A DNA stretch of 64,000 bases from NCBI GenBank assembly GCA_002842735.1, contig PHEB01000007.1:1-64000 (forward strand). The letters are read 5' to 3'. Position numbers and translations under genes: made by a program. Below the pieces are notes generated by a model, which had not been told where the DNA came from, searched no databases, and worked only from the letters and a program-made list of their open reading frames with translations. Below are positions 51,157 through 58,988 of this stretch, piece by piece. Position 1 is the first letter of the stretch, and every line of letters begins with the position of its first letter. This DNA is from Alphaproteobacteria bacterium HGW-Alphaproteobacteria-7 (GTDB lineage: Bacteria; Pseudomonadota; Alphaproteobacteria; Sphingomonadales; Sphingomonadaceae).

Positions 51157-52947
51157 ATGCGCTTCGCGCCGCTTGGATCGGTAGCTCTTGGGGGCCTATT
51201 GGGTGAGGCCGTCGAGGCCAACCGGACTGGTCGGTTGCGCACATTTATCGTCAATGAAACGAGCGAGGCAATTGCAATCTTCGCCCGTGATCGCGCCCAA
51301 GCGAACGTGCAGGGCGATTGGTATGGCGAACATGCTGGGAAATGGCTTCTTGCCGCCGTCAAAGCCGCCAAACGTATCGATGACGCGGAGCTTTTGGGAC
51401 GGGCAAGGCGGGTCGCCGACTGGTTGATCGATCAGCAAGAAGCAGATGGGTATTTGGGTACCTATGCGCCTTCCCGCCGTTTCATGCGCCGTCAGCCGCC
51501 CAAACCGCCGAGCTGGGATGGGGCGCCGGCGGAACGGACGTGGGATATCTGGAACCACAGCTACCTCGTCCTTGGCTTCCTTGAACTGCACACTGCAACG
51601 ACTGATGCGCGGTATCTTCAGGCAGCGCGCGCGATCGGCGATCTATGTCTTAACACGCTTACAAAGGGACAGATTGCGATTACCGAACTTGGCAACCACT
51701 TTGGCTTGTCTGCATCGGTTTTGCTCGATCCTGCCGTGGAATTGCATCTCGCTACTGGCGAACAGGATTATCTCGATCTTGCGTTGTTGATAGTGGATCA
51801 AATCGAGCGAGAACCGGGCAACCGTATGTTCAGTCAGGCACTCGATGGGGTGGATCCGTCGGCAATTGCCACCGGGAAAGCCTATCAGTTGCTGTGGAAC
51901 ATGGTTGGTGTGGCCAAGCTTTATCGTGTAACTGGCGATGGGCGGTTTCTTACGGCTACGCTAAACATCTGGCAGGCAGTGCGCGATCACCACCTGACCC
52001 TTGGCGGGGGGCCATGGGGGGGCGTGGCACATCGGTCACGCGAGGTATTCAACCCGGTGGGCACCTTCGACCCACAAGCTTATGTCGAAACCTGTTCGAC
52101 GATGGCATGGATCCAACTCAATCGCGAATTGCTTCGCATCCTTGGCGAGGCACGCTTCGCGGAAGAAATTGAGCGCAGTGCGTATAATGACCTCCTCGGG
52201 GCGCAGGCTCCGAACGGCGAGGACTGGTGTTATTACAGCTTTCCCAACGGGAAGCGGGTGCACACGACCTACTGGCGCTGCTGCAAGTCGAGCGGTGCGG
52301 TCGCTTTGGAAGAGCTGTCATCGTTGGCATATGCCGTGACCAAAGGCGGTGAGATCGCAATAAACCTGCTTGGGCCATCAACAGCACATATCGATGTGCC
52401 GGGAGTGGGCCAAGTTTGCATCGTCCAAACCACCGCTTACCCGTTTGATGGCGAAATCAAGATCGCAATGCAGCAGTCGGGTGTATCCGTGCCTCTCCTC
52501 ATTCGTGTGCCCGAATGGGCAGAGGGAGCCGTCATAAAGCAGACGGGCACCGCACTCATTCCCGGCACATATGCCCGGATCGAAACTGCGGGTGATATCA
52601 CCATCACCCTACCCATGGTGCCAAGACATCATCGGCGGGAAGCCCATAATGTGCAGCAGTCGTTGGCACCCGATGGCTCGCCGGTCGAGCAGGAGGTCAT
52701 GCGCCACGCCTATGCTGCGATCACCCGAGGCCCGCTGGTCTATGCGACCCGCCTGGTTGATGGGTATAAACCAGTCGAGACCATCAGGCCCGCTGCCTCC
52801 GCGCTGTCAATGGCCGATGACGATGTTGTGCTCTCGCTCCAGGACCGATCGCCGATCATCTTTGAACCATATTTCCGAGCCGGCGGCCGACACCACGGAA
52901 GCTGGCGTTTGACGTGGCTGCGTCTGCCGCCCGAGGAAGTCGCATGA
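51157..52947 (+). CDS. GH127-type beta-L-arabinofuranosidase family protein
   Basis: This 596-residue protein has an (alpha/alpha)6 barrel followed by beta-sandwich domains. The zinc-thiolate site of GH127 is visible: Glu311 and Cys313 in VETCST, and the CC pair Cys375-Cys376 in YWRCCKSSG, the first of which is the nucleophile in the characterised HypBA1. Glu296 (REVF) is placed like the acid/base Glu. It has no signal peptide, so it acts in the cytoplasm. It should release a terminal furanosyl sugar, probably arabinose-like. The ATG at 51157 follows the previous stop by 4 nt. An in-frame GTG at 51136 would overlap it. Confidence 0.87.
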   Translation: MRFAPLGSVALGGLLGEAVEANRTGRLRTFIVNETSEAIAIFARDRAQANVQGDWYGEHAGKWLLAAVKAAKRIDDAELLGRARRVADWLIDQQEADGYLGTYAPSRRFMRRQPPKPPSWDGAPAERTWDIWNHSYLVLGFLELHTATTDARYLQAARAIGDLCLNTLTKGQIAITELGNHFGLSASVLLDPAVELHLATGEQDYLDLALLIVDQIEREPGNRMFSQALDGVDPSAIATGKAYQLLWNMVGVAKLYRVTGDGRFLTATLNIWQAVRDHHLTLGGGPWGGVAHRSREVFNPVGTFDPQAYVETCSTMAWIQLNRELLRILGEARFAEEIERSAYNDLLGAQAPNGEDWCYYSFPNGKRVHTTYWRCCKSSGAVALEELSSLAYAVTKGGEIAINLLGPSTAHIDVPGVGQVCIVQTTAYPFDGEIKIAMQQSGVSVPLLIRVPEWAEGAVIKQTGTALIPGTYARIETAGDITITLPMVPRHHRREAHNVQQSLAPDGSPVEQEVMRHAYAAITRGPLVYATRLVDGYKPVETIRPAASALSMADDDVVLSLQDRSPIIFEPYFRAGGRHHGSWRLTWLRLPPEEVA

Positions 52948-54107
52948 GCGCATTCCGCAACCCGAAGCGAGAGGGCCCCTCGGGGCCGCTCAGCGGCATT
53001 AAAGTGCTCGACCTCAGCGCTTATATTGCCGGTCCTTATGGTTGCACACTGCTGGCCGACCAGGGAGCCGATGTCATCAAGGTCGAGCCCCCATCGGGCG
53101 ATAACTTGCGCCTATACCCCTCGACGCTCAATGGAGAGAACCGTGCCTTCCTTGGCGTCAACCGGTCTAAAAAGGGCGTAGTGCTAGATCTTAAGGCAAC
53201 CGACGACCGACAAATCCTTCTGGGGCTAGTGGAGGAAGCCGATGTTCTGGTGCATAATTTCCGACCGGGTGTGCCGGGGCGGCTGGGGATCGATTATGCC
53301 TCGCTGGCTGAGCTTAACCCCCGCCTGATCTACTGTGCGGTTACGGGCTATGGTGAAGATGGCCCCTTAGCCGGGCGCGCTGGTTATGACCAAGTTCTTC
53401 AGGCGATGACCGGAATGTGCGTGTTGCAAGGCAGGTCCGACGGACCTCCAGAGCTGACTTACGGTTCGCCAGTAGACTACTATGCCGCCTCATTGGTCGC
53501 GGCCGGAGTCGCATCGGCGCTATATGAGCGGGAGCGCAGCAACAGGGGTCAATACGTCGGAGTGTCGTTGCTTCGCAGCGCGCTGGCGATGCAGTCTGCT
53601 CGCATGGTGAAGGGGCCGGGTGAGCGTCATGATATCTCACGCGATATGCGATCTGGCGGCATCACTGGCCTGCACCCGACCGCCGACGGTTGGCTATACC
53701 TGTCAGCAAATACCCCGCACTTTTGGAGCGCCTTGTGCGAACGCACGGACCTTCCCGAACTCGCGGACGACCCCAGCTATGACAGCGTAAAGAAGCGAGC
53801 GGAGCGGGCTGAAGAGCTTGTCGCACGTTTGCGCGCTAAACTACTTCTCCGATCAGCTGAGGAGTGGGAGACTCTGCTGGCCGATGCAGTACCTTGTTCG
53901 GTCGTGCGCAGGGTCGAGGATATGTTTAACCACCCTCAGGTTGTCGCTGAAGGCCTGATGGCTGAAATTTCCCACCCGATACTTGGCAGCTACAAGGGAG
54001 TGGCACACCCGATCAAATATTCGCGAACGCCTGGGCCATTGCCGTTCGCCGCACCTCTCCTTGATGAGGATCGTTCGGAAATCAAGGGTCGCGATATGAG
54101 CAACTGA
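52944..54107 (+). CDS. CaiB/BaiF-family CoA-transferase
   Basis: This 387-residue family III CoA-transferase shows GIKVLDLSAYIAGPYGCTLLADQGADVIKVEPPSGD, FLGVNRSKKGVVLDLK and NPRLIYCAVTGYGEDGPLAGRAGYD. The catalytic Asp lies in GSPVDYYAASLVAAGVASALYERE, and the C-terminal SHPILGSYKGVAHPIKYSRTPG is typical. It swaps CoA between a donor such as succinyl-CoA and a carboxylic acid. The ATG overlaps the GH127 stop by 4 nt. In itaconate, citramalate and malate pathways such a transferase works with a CitE lyase, here encoded at 44770. Confidence 0.9.
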   Translation: MSAFRNPKREGPSGPLSGIKVLDLSAYIAGPYGCTLLADQGADVIKVEPPSGDNLRLYPSTLNGENRAFLGVNRSKKGVVLDLKATDDRQILLGLVEEADVLVHNFRPGVPGRLGIDYASLAELNPRLIYCAVTGYGEDGPLAGRAGYDQVLQAMTGMCVLQGRSDGPPELTYGSPVDYYAASLVAAGVASALYERERSNRGQYVGVSLLRSALAMQSARMVKGPGERHDISRDMRSGGITGLHPTADGWLYLSANTPHFWSALCERTDLPELADDPSYDSVKKRAERAEELVARLRAKLLLRSAEEWETLLADAVPCSVVRRVEDMFNHPQVVAEGLMAEISHPILGSYKGVAHPIKYSRTPGPLPFAAPLLDEDRSEIKGRDMSN

Positions 54108-54133
54108 TCGCCTGCACGGCCACCTGAACAACT

Positions 54134-54151
54134 GACCGGCTGAAGCCGGTC
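54134..54151. terminator. Hairpin after the CoA-transferase gene
   Basis: GACCGGCT-GA-AGCCGGTC is a perfect palindrome, in practice a 7-bp stem with a TGAA tetraloop, 27 nt after the stop of the last island gene. No T-run follows, so it may stabilise the mRNA end or mark Rho-dependent termination. The rest up to 54344 has no gene I can support. Confidence 0.45.
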
Positions 54152-54344
54152 GTCTAATAGCGGGGCGGATCGCGCATGTTTTTTGTTGGCGGCGGCCATC
54201 GCGCGATGGATCAAGGATGCCAGTGTTGGGAGCATGGACGTCTTCGCAGTCAACATGTGCCGCTGCATTGTCCGTCGTCAGAACATTTGGCGCGGCGGTG
54301 GTTTTCGATGTATTGATAGGGAAGGGAAAAACGGGGGCGGCGCA

Positions 54345-56321
54345 ATGGTGGGCAGGATTGACGCTGACGAGACGCGGAGCGGGCAACGCCCGTCGGTTTT
54401 CGTCAGCTATTCGCGCGTCGATCTCGACCGCTCGCGTCCGGTCATCACGCTGCTTGAGGCTGCGGGTTTCGACGTGTGGTGGGATGGCAGGCTCGAAGGC
54501 GGTGAAAACTACCTTGTCACCACCGAAACGGCACTTGAGTCCGCTGATTGCGTGGTGGTGCTGTGGTCGCAACAGTCAGTCGTCTCGCACTGGGTCCGCG
54601 ACGAGGCCCAGCGCGGACGCGAGCGCGGATGCCTCGTGCCGCTATCGCTCGATGGCACCATGGCCCCGCTGGGTTTTCGCCAGTTCCAGTTGCTCGACAT
54701 CGCGGGTTGGTCGGGTGATCCGGCGGCGCAAGACGCGCAGCGCATCCTTGTGGCGGTGCGTTCCAAGTCAGGCCAATCCACACCCGGCCCTGCGCCCGTA
54801 TCCCCGCTGGCGGTTGCGGCCATTCCCGCCAGCGGCCCTGTGCTGTCGCGGCGGGCCGCGCTGATTGGCGGAACGGGACTTGCCGGAGCGGCGGCGATCA
54901 CTGCGGGCTGGGCCATCGGCCTGTTCACCCCGGCTGCGGCTGGCGCGGTGTCGATGGTGGTTCTGCCCTTTTCCAATCTGACCGGAGACAAGAGCAAGGC
55001 GTGGTTTTCCGACGGCCTATCGAATGAACTGCGCGCGGTGCTGGTGCGCAACCCGCGGCTCAAGGTCGCTGCGCCAACGTCTTCCAGCGCGATCGCGGGC
55101 GAGGACGAATTCGCCATTGGCCGTAAACTTGGTGTCGATCATATCCTGCGCGGCAGCGTGCAGCGCGATTCGGAACAGATGCGCGTTTCGGCCGAGCTGG
55201 TCGAGATCAATGGCGGGCTGGTGCGCTGGGCCGAAAGCTATGACCGCGCGGTAGAGGACGTGTTCGCGCTCCAGTCGGAAATCGCCGAAACCGTGGCCAC
55301 GTCGCTGGTGGCCACCGTGGCTTCGGACGATGAACTGAAGACCAGTATCGCGGCCCAGCGCGATGTCGGCGGAACCGAGAATATCGCCGCGTTCGAAGCT
55401 TTCCTGCGGGGTCATGCGCTTTATGATCTGTCTGCCGGGGCAGCGACAGACCGGGCGGCGCTGATCCAGTTCGAAGCCGCGATCGCCGAAGATCCAAACT
55501 TTGCCGCAGCCCACGCCATGCGATCGACGATGCTTGCAGCGATCGCCAATAATGCCGCCAGCGATGGCGAGGAATCGCGCAAGCTGTTTTCTGATGCCAT
55601 TGCCGCAGCCGAACAATCGCTTGCGCTCGAACAGCGCCTCGCGCGGGGACATCTCGCGCTTGGCTTTGCGCTCGCCAATGGCCAGCTCAAACCGGGAGCG
55701 GCATTGCCGCACTATCAGGCCGCCGAGCGCCTTGCCCCCGGCGATGCCGATGTGCTGCGCGCAGCGGCGAGTTTTCATGCCTATGGCACCGACCGCGCGC
55801 TTGCCGTGCGGATGATCGCGCAGGTGCTCGAACTCGATCCCCTCAATGCGCGGGCGTTCCGCACGGCCGGGTATATTACCCTGTTTGCACGCGATTATGC
55901 CAGCGTGATCAAGCATATGCAGGGCGCGCTCGAACTCAATCCCAGCATTGCAAGCGCGCAGTTCGCCATGGCCATCGCGCGCCTGTTGCAGGGCGATGCA
56001 GCGGGCGCGCTGGTCGCTGCGAAGGCGGAGCAGGGGAAGGCCTATGCCCTCACCGCTATCGCGATTGCCTCGCACCGGCTTGGCGATGCGGCAGGATCGG
56101 ACGCGGCGCTTGCATCGCTGGTGGCCGAATACGCGGACAGCCGATACCAGCGGGCGCAGGTGCATGCGCAGCGCGGTGAGGCGGATAAGGCGCTGGCGCT
56201 TCTGGAAAAAGCCTTGAGTGCGACCGATCCGGGTCTGTTGTGGGCACCGAACGACCCGTTGCTCGATCCGCTGAGGGGAGAGCGGCGGTTTGATGAATTG
56301 CTTTTGCAGCTAACCTCGTGA
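54345..56321 (+). CDS. TIR-domain membrane protein with TolB-like and TPR regions
   Basis: This is a 658-residue protein. Residues ~15-125 form a TIR domain (PSVFVSYSRVDLDRS, AAGFDVWWDGRLEGGENY, ADCVVVLWSQQSVVSHWVRDEA), with Glu87 in the position of the NADase catalytic Glu. One membrane helix follows at ~171-195. Then comes a TolB/FlgO-like domain (VVLPFSNLTGDKSKAWFSDGLSNEL...LRGSVQRDSEQMRVSAELVE), as in CadC- and cyclase-linked proteins, and TPR repeats to the end. The topology puts TIR inside and TPR outside. The ATG at 54345 is chosen because the TIR domain begins there. It could be a signalling enzyme or a scaffold. Confidence 0.82.
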   Translation: MVGRIDADETRSGQRPSVFVSYSRVDLDRSRPVITLLEAAGFDVWWDGRLEGGENYLVTTETALESADCVVVLWSQQSVVSHWVRDEAQRGRERGCLVPLSLDGTMAPLGFRQFQLLDIAGWSGDPAAQDAQRILVAVRSKSGQSTPGPAPVSPLAVAAIPASGPVLSRRAALIGGTGLAGAAAITAGWAIGLFTPAAAGAVSMVVLPFSNLTGDKSKAWFSDGLSNELRAVLVRNPRLKVAAPTSSSAIAGEDEFAIGRKLGVDHILRGSVQRDSEQMRVSAELVEINGGLVRWAESYDRAVEDVFALQSEIAETVATSLVATVASDDELKTSIAAQRDVGGTENIAAFEAFLRGHALYDLSAGAATDRAALIQFEAAIAEDPNFAAAHAMRSTMLAAIANNAASDGEESRKLFSDAIAAAEQSLALEQRLARGHLALGFALANGQLKPGAALPHYQAAERLAPGDADVLRAAASFHAYGTDRALAVRMIAQVLELDPLNARAFRTAGYITLFARDYASVIKHMQGALELNPSIASAQFAMAIARLLQGDAAGALVAAKAEQGKAYALTAIAIASHRLGDAAGSDAALASLVAEYADSRYQRAQVHAQRGEADKALALLEKALSATDPGLLWAPNDPLLDPLRGERRFDELLLQLTS

Positions 56322-56364
56322 TAGCTCTCTGCCGCCCATCCGGGGCAATCGAGGGGGAAATACC

Positions 56365-56625
56365 ATGAAGAAGATCATGACTGCCGCCGTCCTGGCCGGC
56401 GCCGCGTTGGGGCTGGCTGCATGCAACGGCGAAACGACCGAGCCCGCGGCCGAAGATGTGGCCGAAGAAACCGGCACGGCAGAAGGTGACGTCGTGACTG
56501 ACGAAACCATGACAGACGAAGACGCTGCGGCGCTTGAGGCGGCGGCCGCTGCTGCCGAAGGAACCGAAACCAACAGCAATCCGATCGGCCCAGCCGCGTC
56601 ATCGGCGGACGGCGCCGCTGAGTAA
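56365..56625 (+). CDS. Small acidic lipoprotein
   Basis: This 86-residue protein has a lipoprotein signal (MKKIMTAAVLAGAALGLAAC, lipobox LAAC with Cys20). The mature part is almost only Glu, Asp, Ala and Thr, so it is disordered and strongly acidic. No domain is recognisable. GAGGGGGAA lies before the ATG. It follows the TIR gene by 43 nt on the same strand and may be co-transcribed. Confidence 0.75.
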   Translation: MKKIMTAAVLAGAALGLAACNGETTEPAAEDVAEETGTAEGDVVTDETMTDEDAAALEAAAAAAEGTETNSNPIGPAASSADGAAE

Positions 56626-56638
56626 CGTTCAACTTTGT

Positions 56639-56663
56639 GCGGCCTGGCGTGCTGCCGGGCCGC
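56639..56663. terminator. Hairpin between convergent genes
   Basis: GCGGCCTGGC (56639-56648) pairs with GCCGGGCCGC (56654-56663) over 10 bp with one G-T wobble and a 5-nt loop. It sits between the lipoprotein stop and the protease stop. No T-tract is present on either side, so its efficiency as a terminator is doubtful. Confidence 0.4.
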
Positions 56664-56669
56664 GCAAGG

Positions 56670-58837
56670 CTACCGTCGCCGCGCGGGCGTGCGGCCGGCC
56701 ATGACGTCAGCGATCCATTCGCTTACCTTTGCCACGCGCGTGTAACGGCTGGGAACCCCGGTCGATCCGCATTTCTCACCGGCGCTGACCACCCCGATCA
56801 CCGTGGGAATGCGGCGCTCGTCGTCATAGGAGATGAGCGGGCCGCCGCTGTCCCCATCGCAGGCCTGCGAGCGGTCGGGCGCTGCCGCGCACAGCACGGC
56901 ATTGAGCAGTGATCCGCGGAACTCGGTGCGCTGCGTGCAGGCCTCGGGATCTTCCAGGTGCATCCTTGCGCCGCGCAGATGATCGCTCGATTGGCCCCTG
57001 AACTCGGTCAGCCCCCAGCCATAGGTATAGACCGGCATCCCGGCATTGATCTCGCGTTCTTCAAGCGGCAGCGGATCGATCCGGATGCGGGCGATGGCAT
57101 TGGTTTCCGCGCCTTTCTCTCCCGCGCGCGGGTCGAACCGGATCAGCGCAATATCAAAGGCGCGGCTCGGCTGGTGGTAGCGGGGATGCGCCACGGCGCG
57201 CAGGATCGGGTAGCTGACCCCCTCGTCGGCCTGCGGGTTATAGACCCCCAGCCGGATGCGGTGCCCTGATCCGATCAAGGACTTGCCGTCCTTGTCCGTG
57301 ATGCAATGGGCTGCGGTGAGGACCCAGCCCTCAGCGATCAGCGACCCGCCGCACGCCACCCGCTGTCCGGGTGCGAGGTTTTGCCCACCCATCTGGGCCG
57401 GTCGCCACAGCAACGCCTGCCACGGTGCCTGCCCCGGACGGAGCTGATAACCTCTGCTGATCCGGCGCACTGGATCGCAGAGGGTATCGAGATAGACCGC
57501 GCCGCGGAAATTCACCGACGAATATCGGCAAGGATCGAAGCGAGCATTCTCCGCCTCGATTGCCAGCGATTCCGCCACCCGGCGGGCCTCTTCGGCCGGG
57601 TCGGTCGGCTCGGTCGGCGGGCCAAAGCGGTCGTCCGCTGCCAGCAGCGGCGCTTCCGGATCGGACCCGGCGCGCTTGTACAATTCGTCGCAGAGCCTGG
57701 GCAGGCCGCGTTCGCACGCGTCAACAAGCAAGGCGTAGCCGCGCGCGCGATCTTCCGACAGACGGTTTTCGTCTGTCAGGCGCAGGCCGAGAGTCACGCA
57801 ATCGCCTTCGATGCCGCTATTACAGCCGATGGCATACCACTGTTCCGCCCGGGCCGCAGCTTCGGGTGAGGGGTCGATGAGCGCCATGAGCGCCGCATCG
57901 CGGCAAACCTCGCTCTCGCCCCCCTCGCACGCTATCCCGAGAAGCCTCAATCCTTCGGCTGGGGAATGCAGCGGTGACCATTCCGCAGTGTAAATCCGCC
58001 CGAGTGCGGCGCAATCGGCCATGCCCCCGTTTGCACAACTGGCGGATAAGGCGGGCCGGTCGCGGATCTGCTGCGCTATGGTGCAAAAATCGGGATCGCG
58101 CGCGCAGGCCCGGTCGAACAGGGCTTGCGCCTCGCCCCGGTGTTCTGGCGGCCCGCGACCCTCGGCGAATACCGCCCTGCCGAGCGTCTGGCAGGCAAAG
58201 GCCGCCCCTGCAGTGCAGCCGTGATTGAACGCGTTGCGCAGTTCAGGCGTCAAATCCTCTGTCTTGTTAGCGTAGCGCCCGCCCAACAGGTCGCAGGACT
58301 GGAGGTCCCCTGCGCGGCAATCGTTTATGCGCGATTGCAGTTCTTCGGCGTGTTCGTTCTTGGCGGCGATAATGTCTGCCAGCGCGTCACAGGCCTCAGA
58401 CGCGCCGAGCGTGCAGCCGCGCCGCAGCGCGATCATGCCTTCGTCCTGCGCGCCGGTATTGTCGACCATTCGCAGTTGCGCGCCCAGTGCAAAGCAGCCC
58501 TCCGCCTGGCCGCCGTTGCAGGCCTGACGGAACAGCAATTCGGCCACCGGGCGATTCTGCGGCCTGCCCGCACCATCCCGGTATGCCCGGCCCAACGCGG
58601 CGCATCTGGTGAGGTCGCCCGCATCGCAGGCGGCTTCGGCCCGCGCGGCTTCGGCCTCATCGCGTGCGCGCTCCGCCTCCGGTCGGTCCGGATCAGCACG
58701 GTACCAACCTTCGCTGCTTGAGGGATATACCAACCTTCGCTGCTTGAGGGATAATCGTGCGCCACCTGCGTCTGCGCCGCTGCGGGAACCGCCAGCGCCA
58801 GCAACGCGCCCATCACTATCGCAATCCGTCCGATCAC
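56670..58837 (-). pseudogene. Sel1-repeat/trypsin-like serine protease, frameshifted by a 26-bp tandem duplication
   Basis: Removing one duplicate copy gives a 713-residue exported protein. It would have a signal peptide from the ATG at 58837 (IAIVMGALLALAVPAAAQ), then Cys-rich Sel1-like repeats (~residues 50-400, repeated C-x-x-G-x-x-x-x-C), then a trypsin-fold domain. That domain has the triad His in LTAAHC, Asp in DIALIRF and Ser in GDSGGP intact. As assembled, the signal peptide frame runs into an unrelated frame just after SSSEGWY and stops at 58433. The protease frame is open upstream only through non-homologous sequence (to 58931) without a signal peptide. Confidence 0.85.
58702..58753. 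repeat. Exact 26-bp tandem duplication
   Basis: Positions 58702-58727 and 58728-58753 are identical over 26 bp with no spacer. The unit begins TACCAACCTTCGCTGC and ends GAGGGATA. Because 26 is not divisible by three, the second copy shifts the frame of the protease gene just downstream of its signal peptide. One copy restores it exactly (the join reads SSSEGWY-RADPDRPEAER). Confidence 0.97.
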
Positions 58838-58988
58838 CGCACGCCCCCCACTTCCCCGACGGAATAATGCGCCTTCCTGCGCGTCCCGTCAAACCGGGGG
58901 CAGGCGCGCATCGCCCCTTGTAAGCGTGCAAAACTACACGTTAAGGTTGCCCCATCCGGCCTGTCCGGCAAAGAAGGACAGACCGCCT

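Noticed and set aside
55017-56165. 382-codon minus-strand frame
   Set aside because: It is the shadow of the TPR part of the TIR protein gene.
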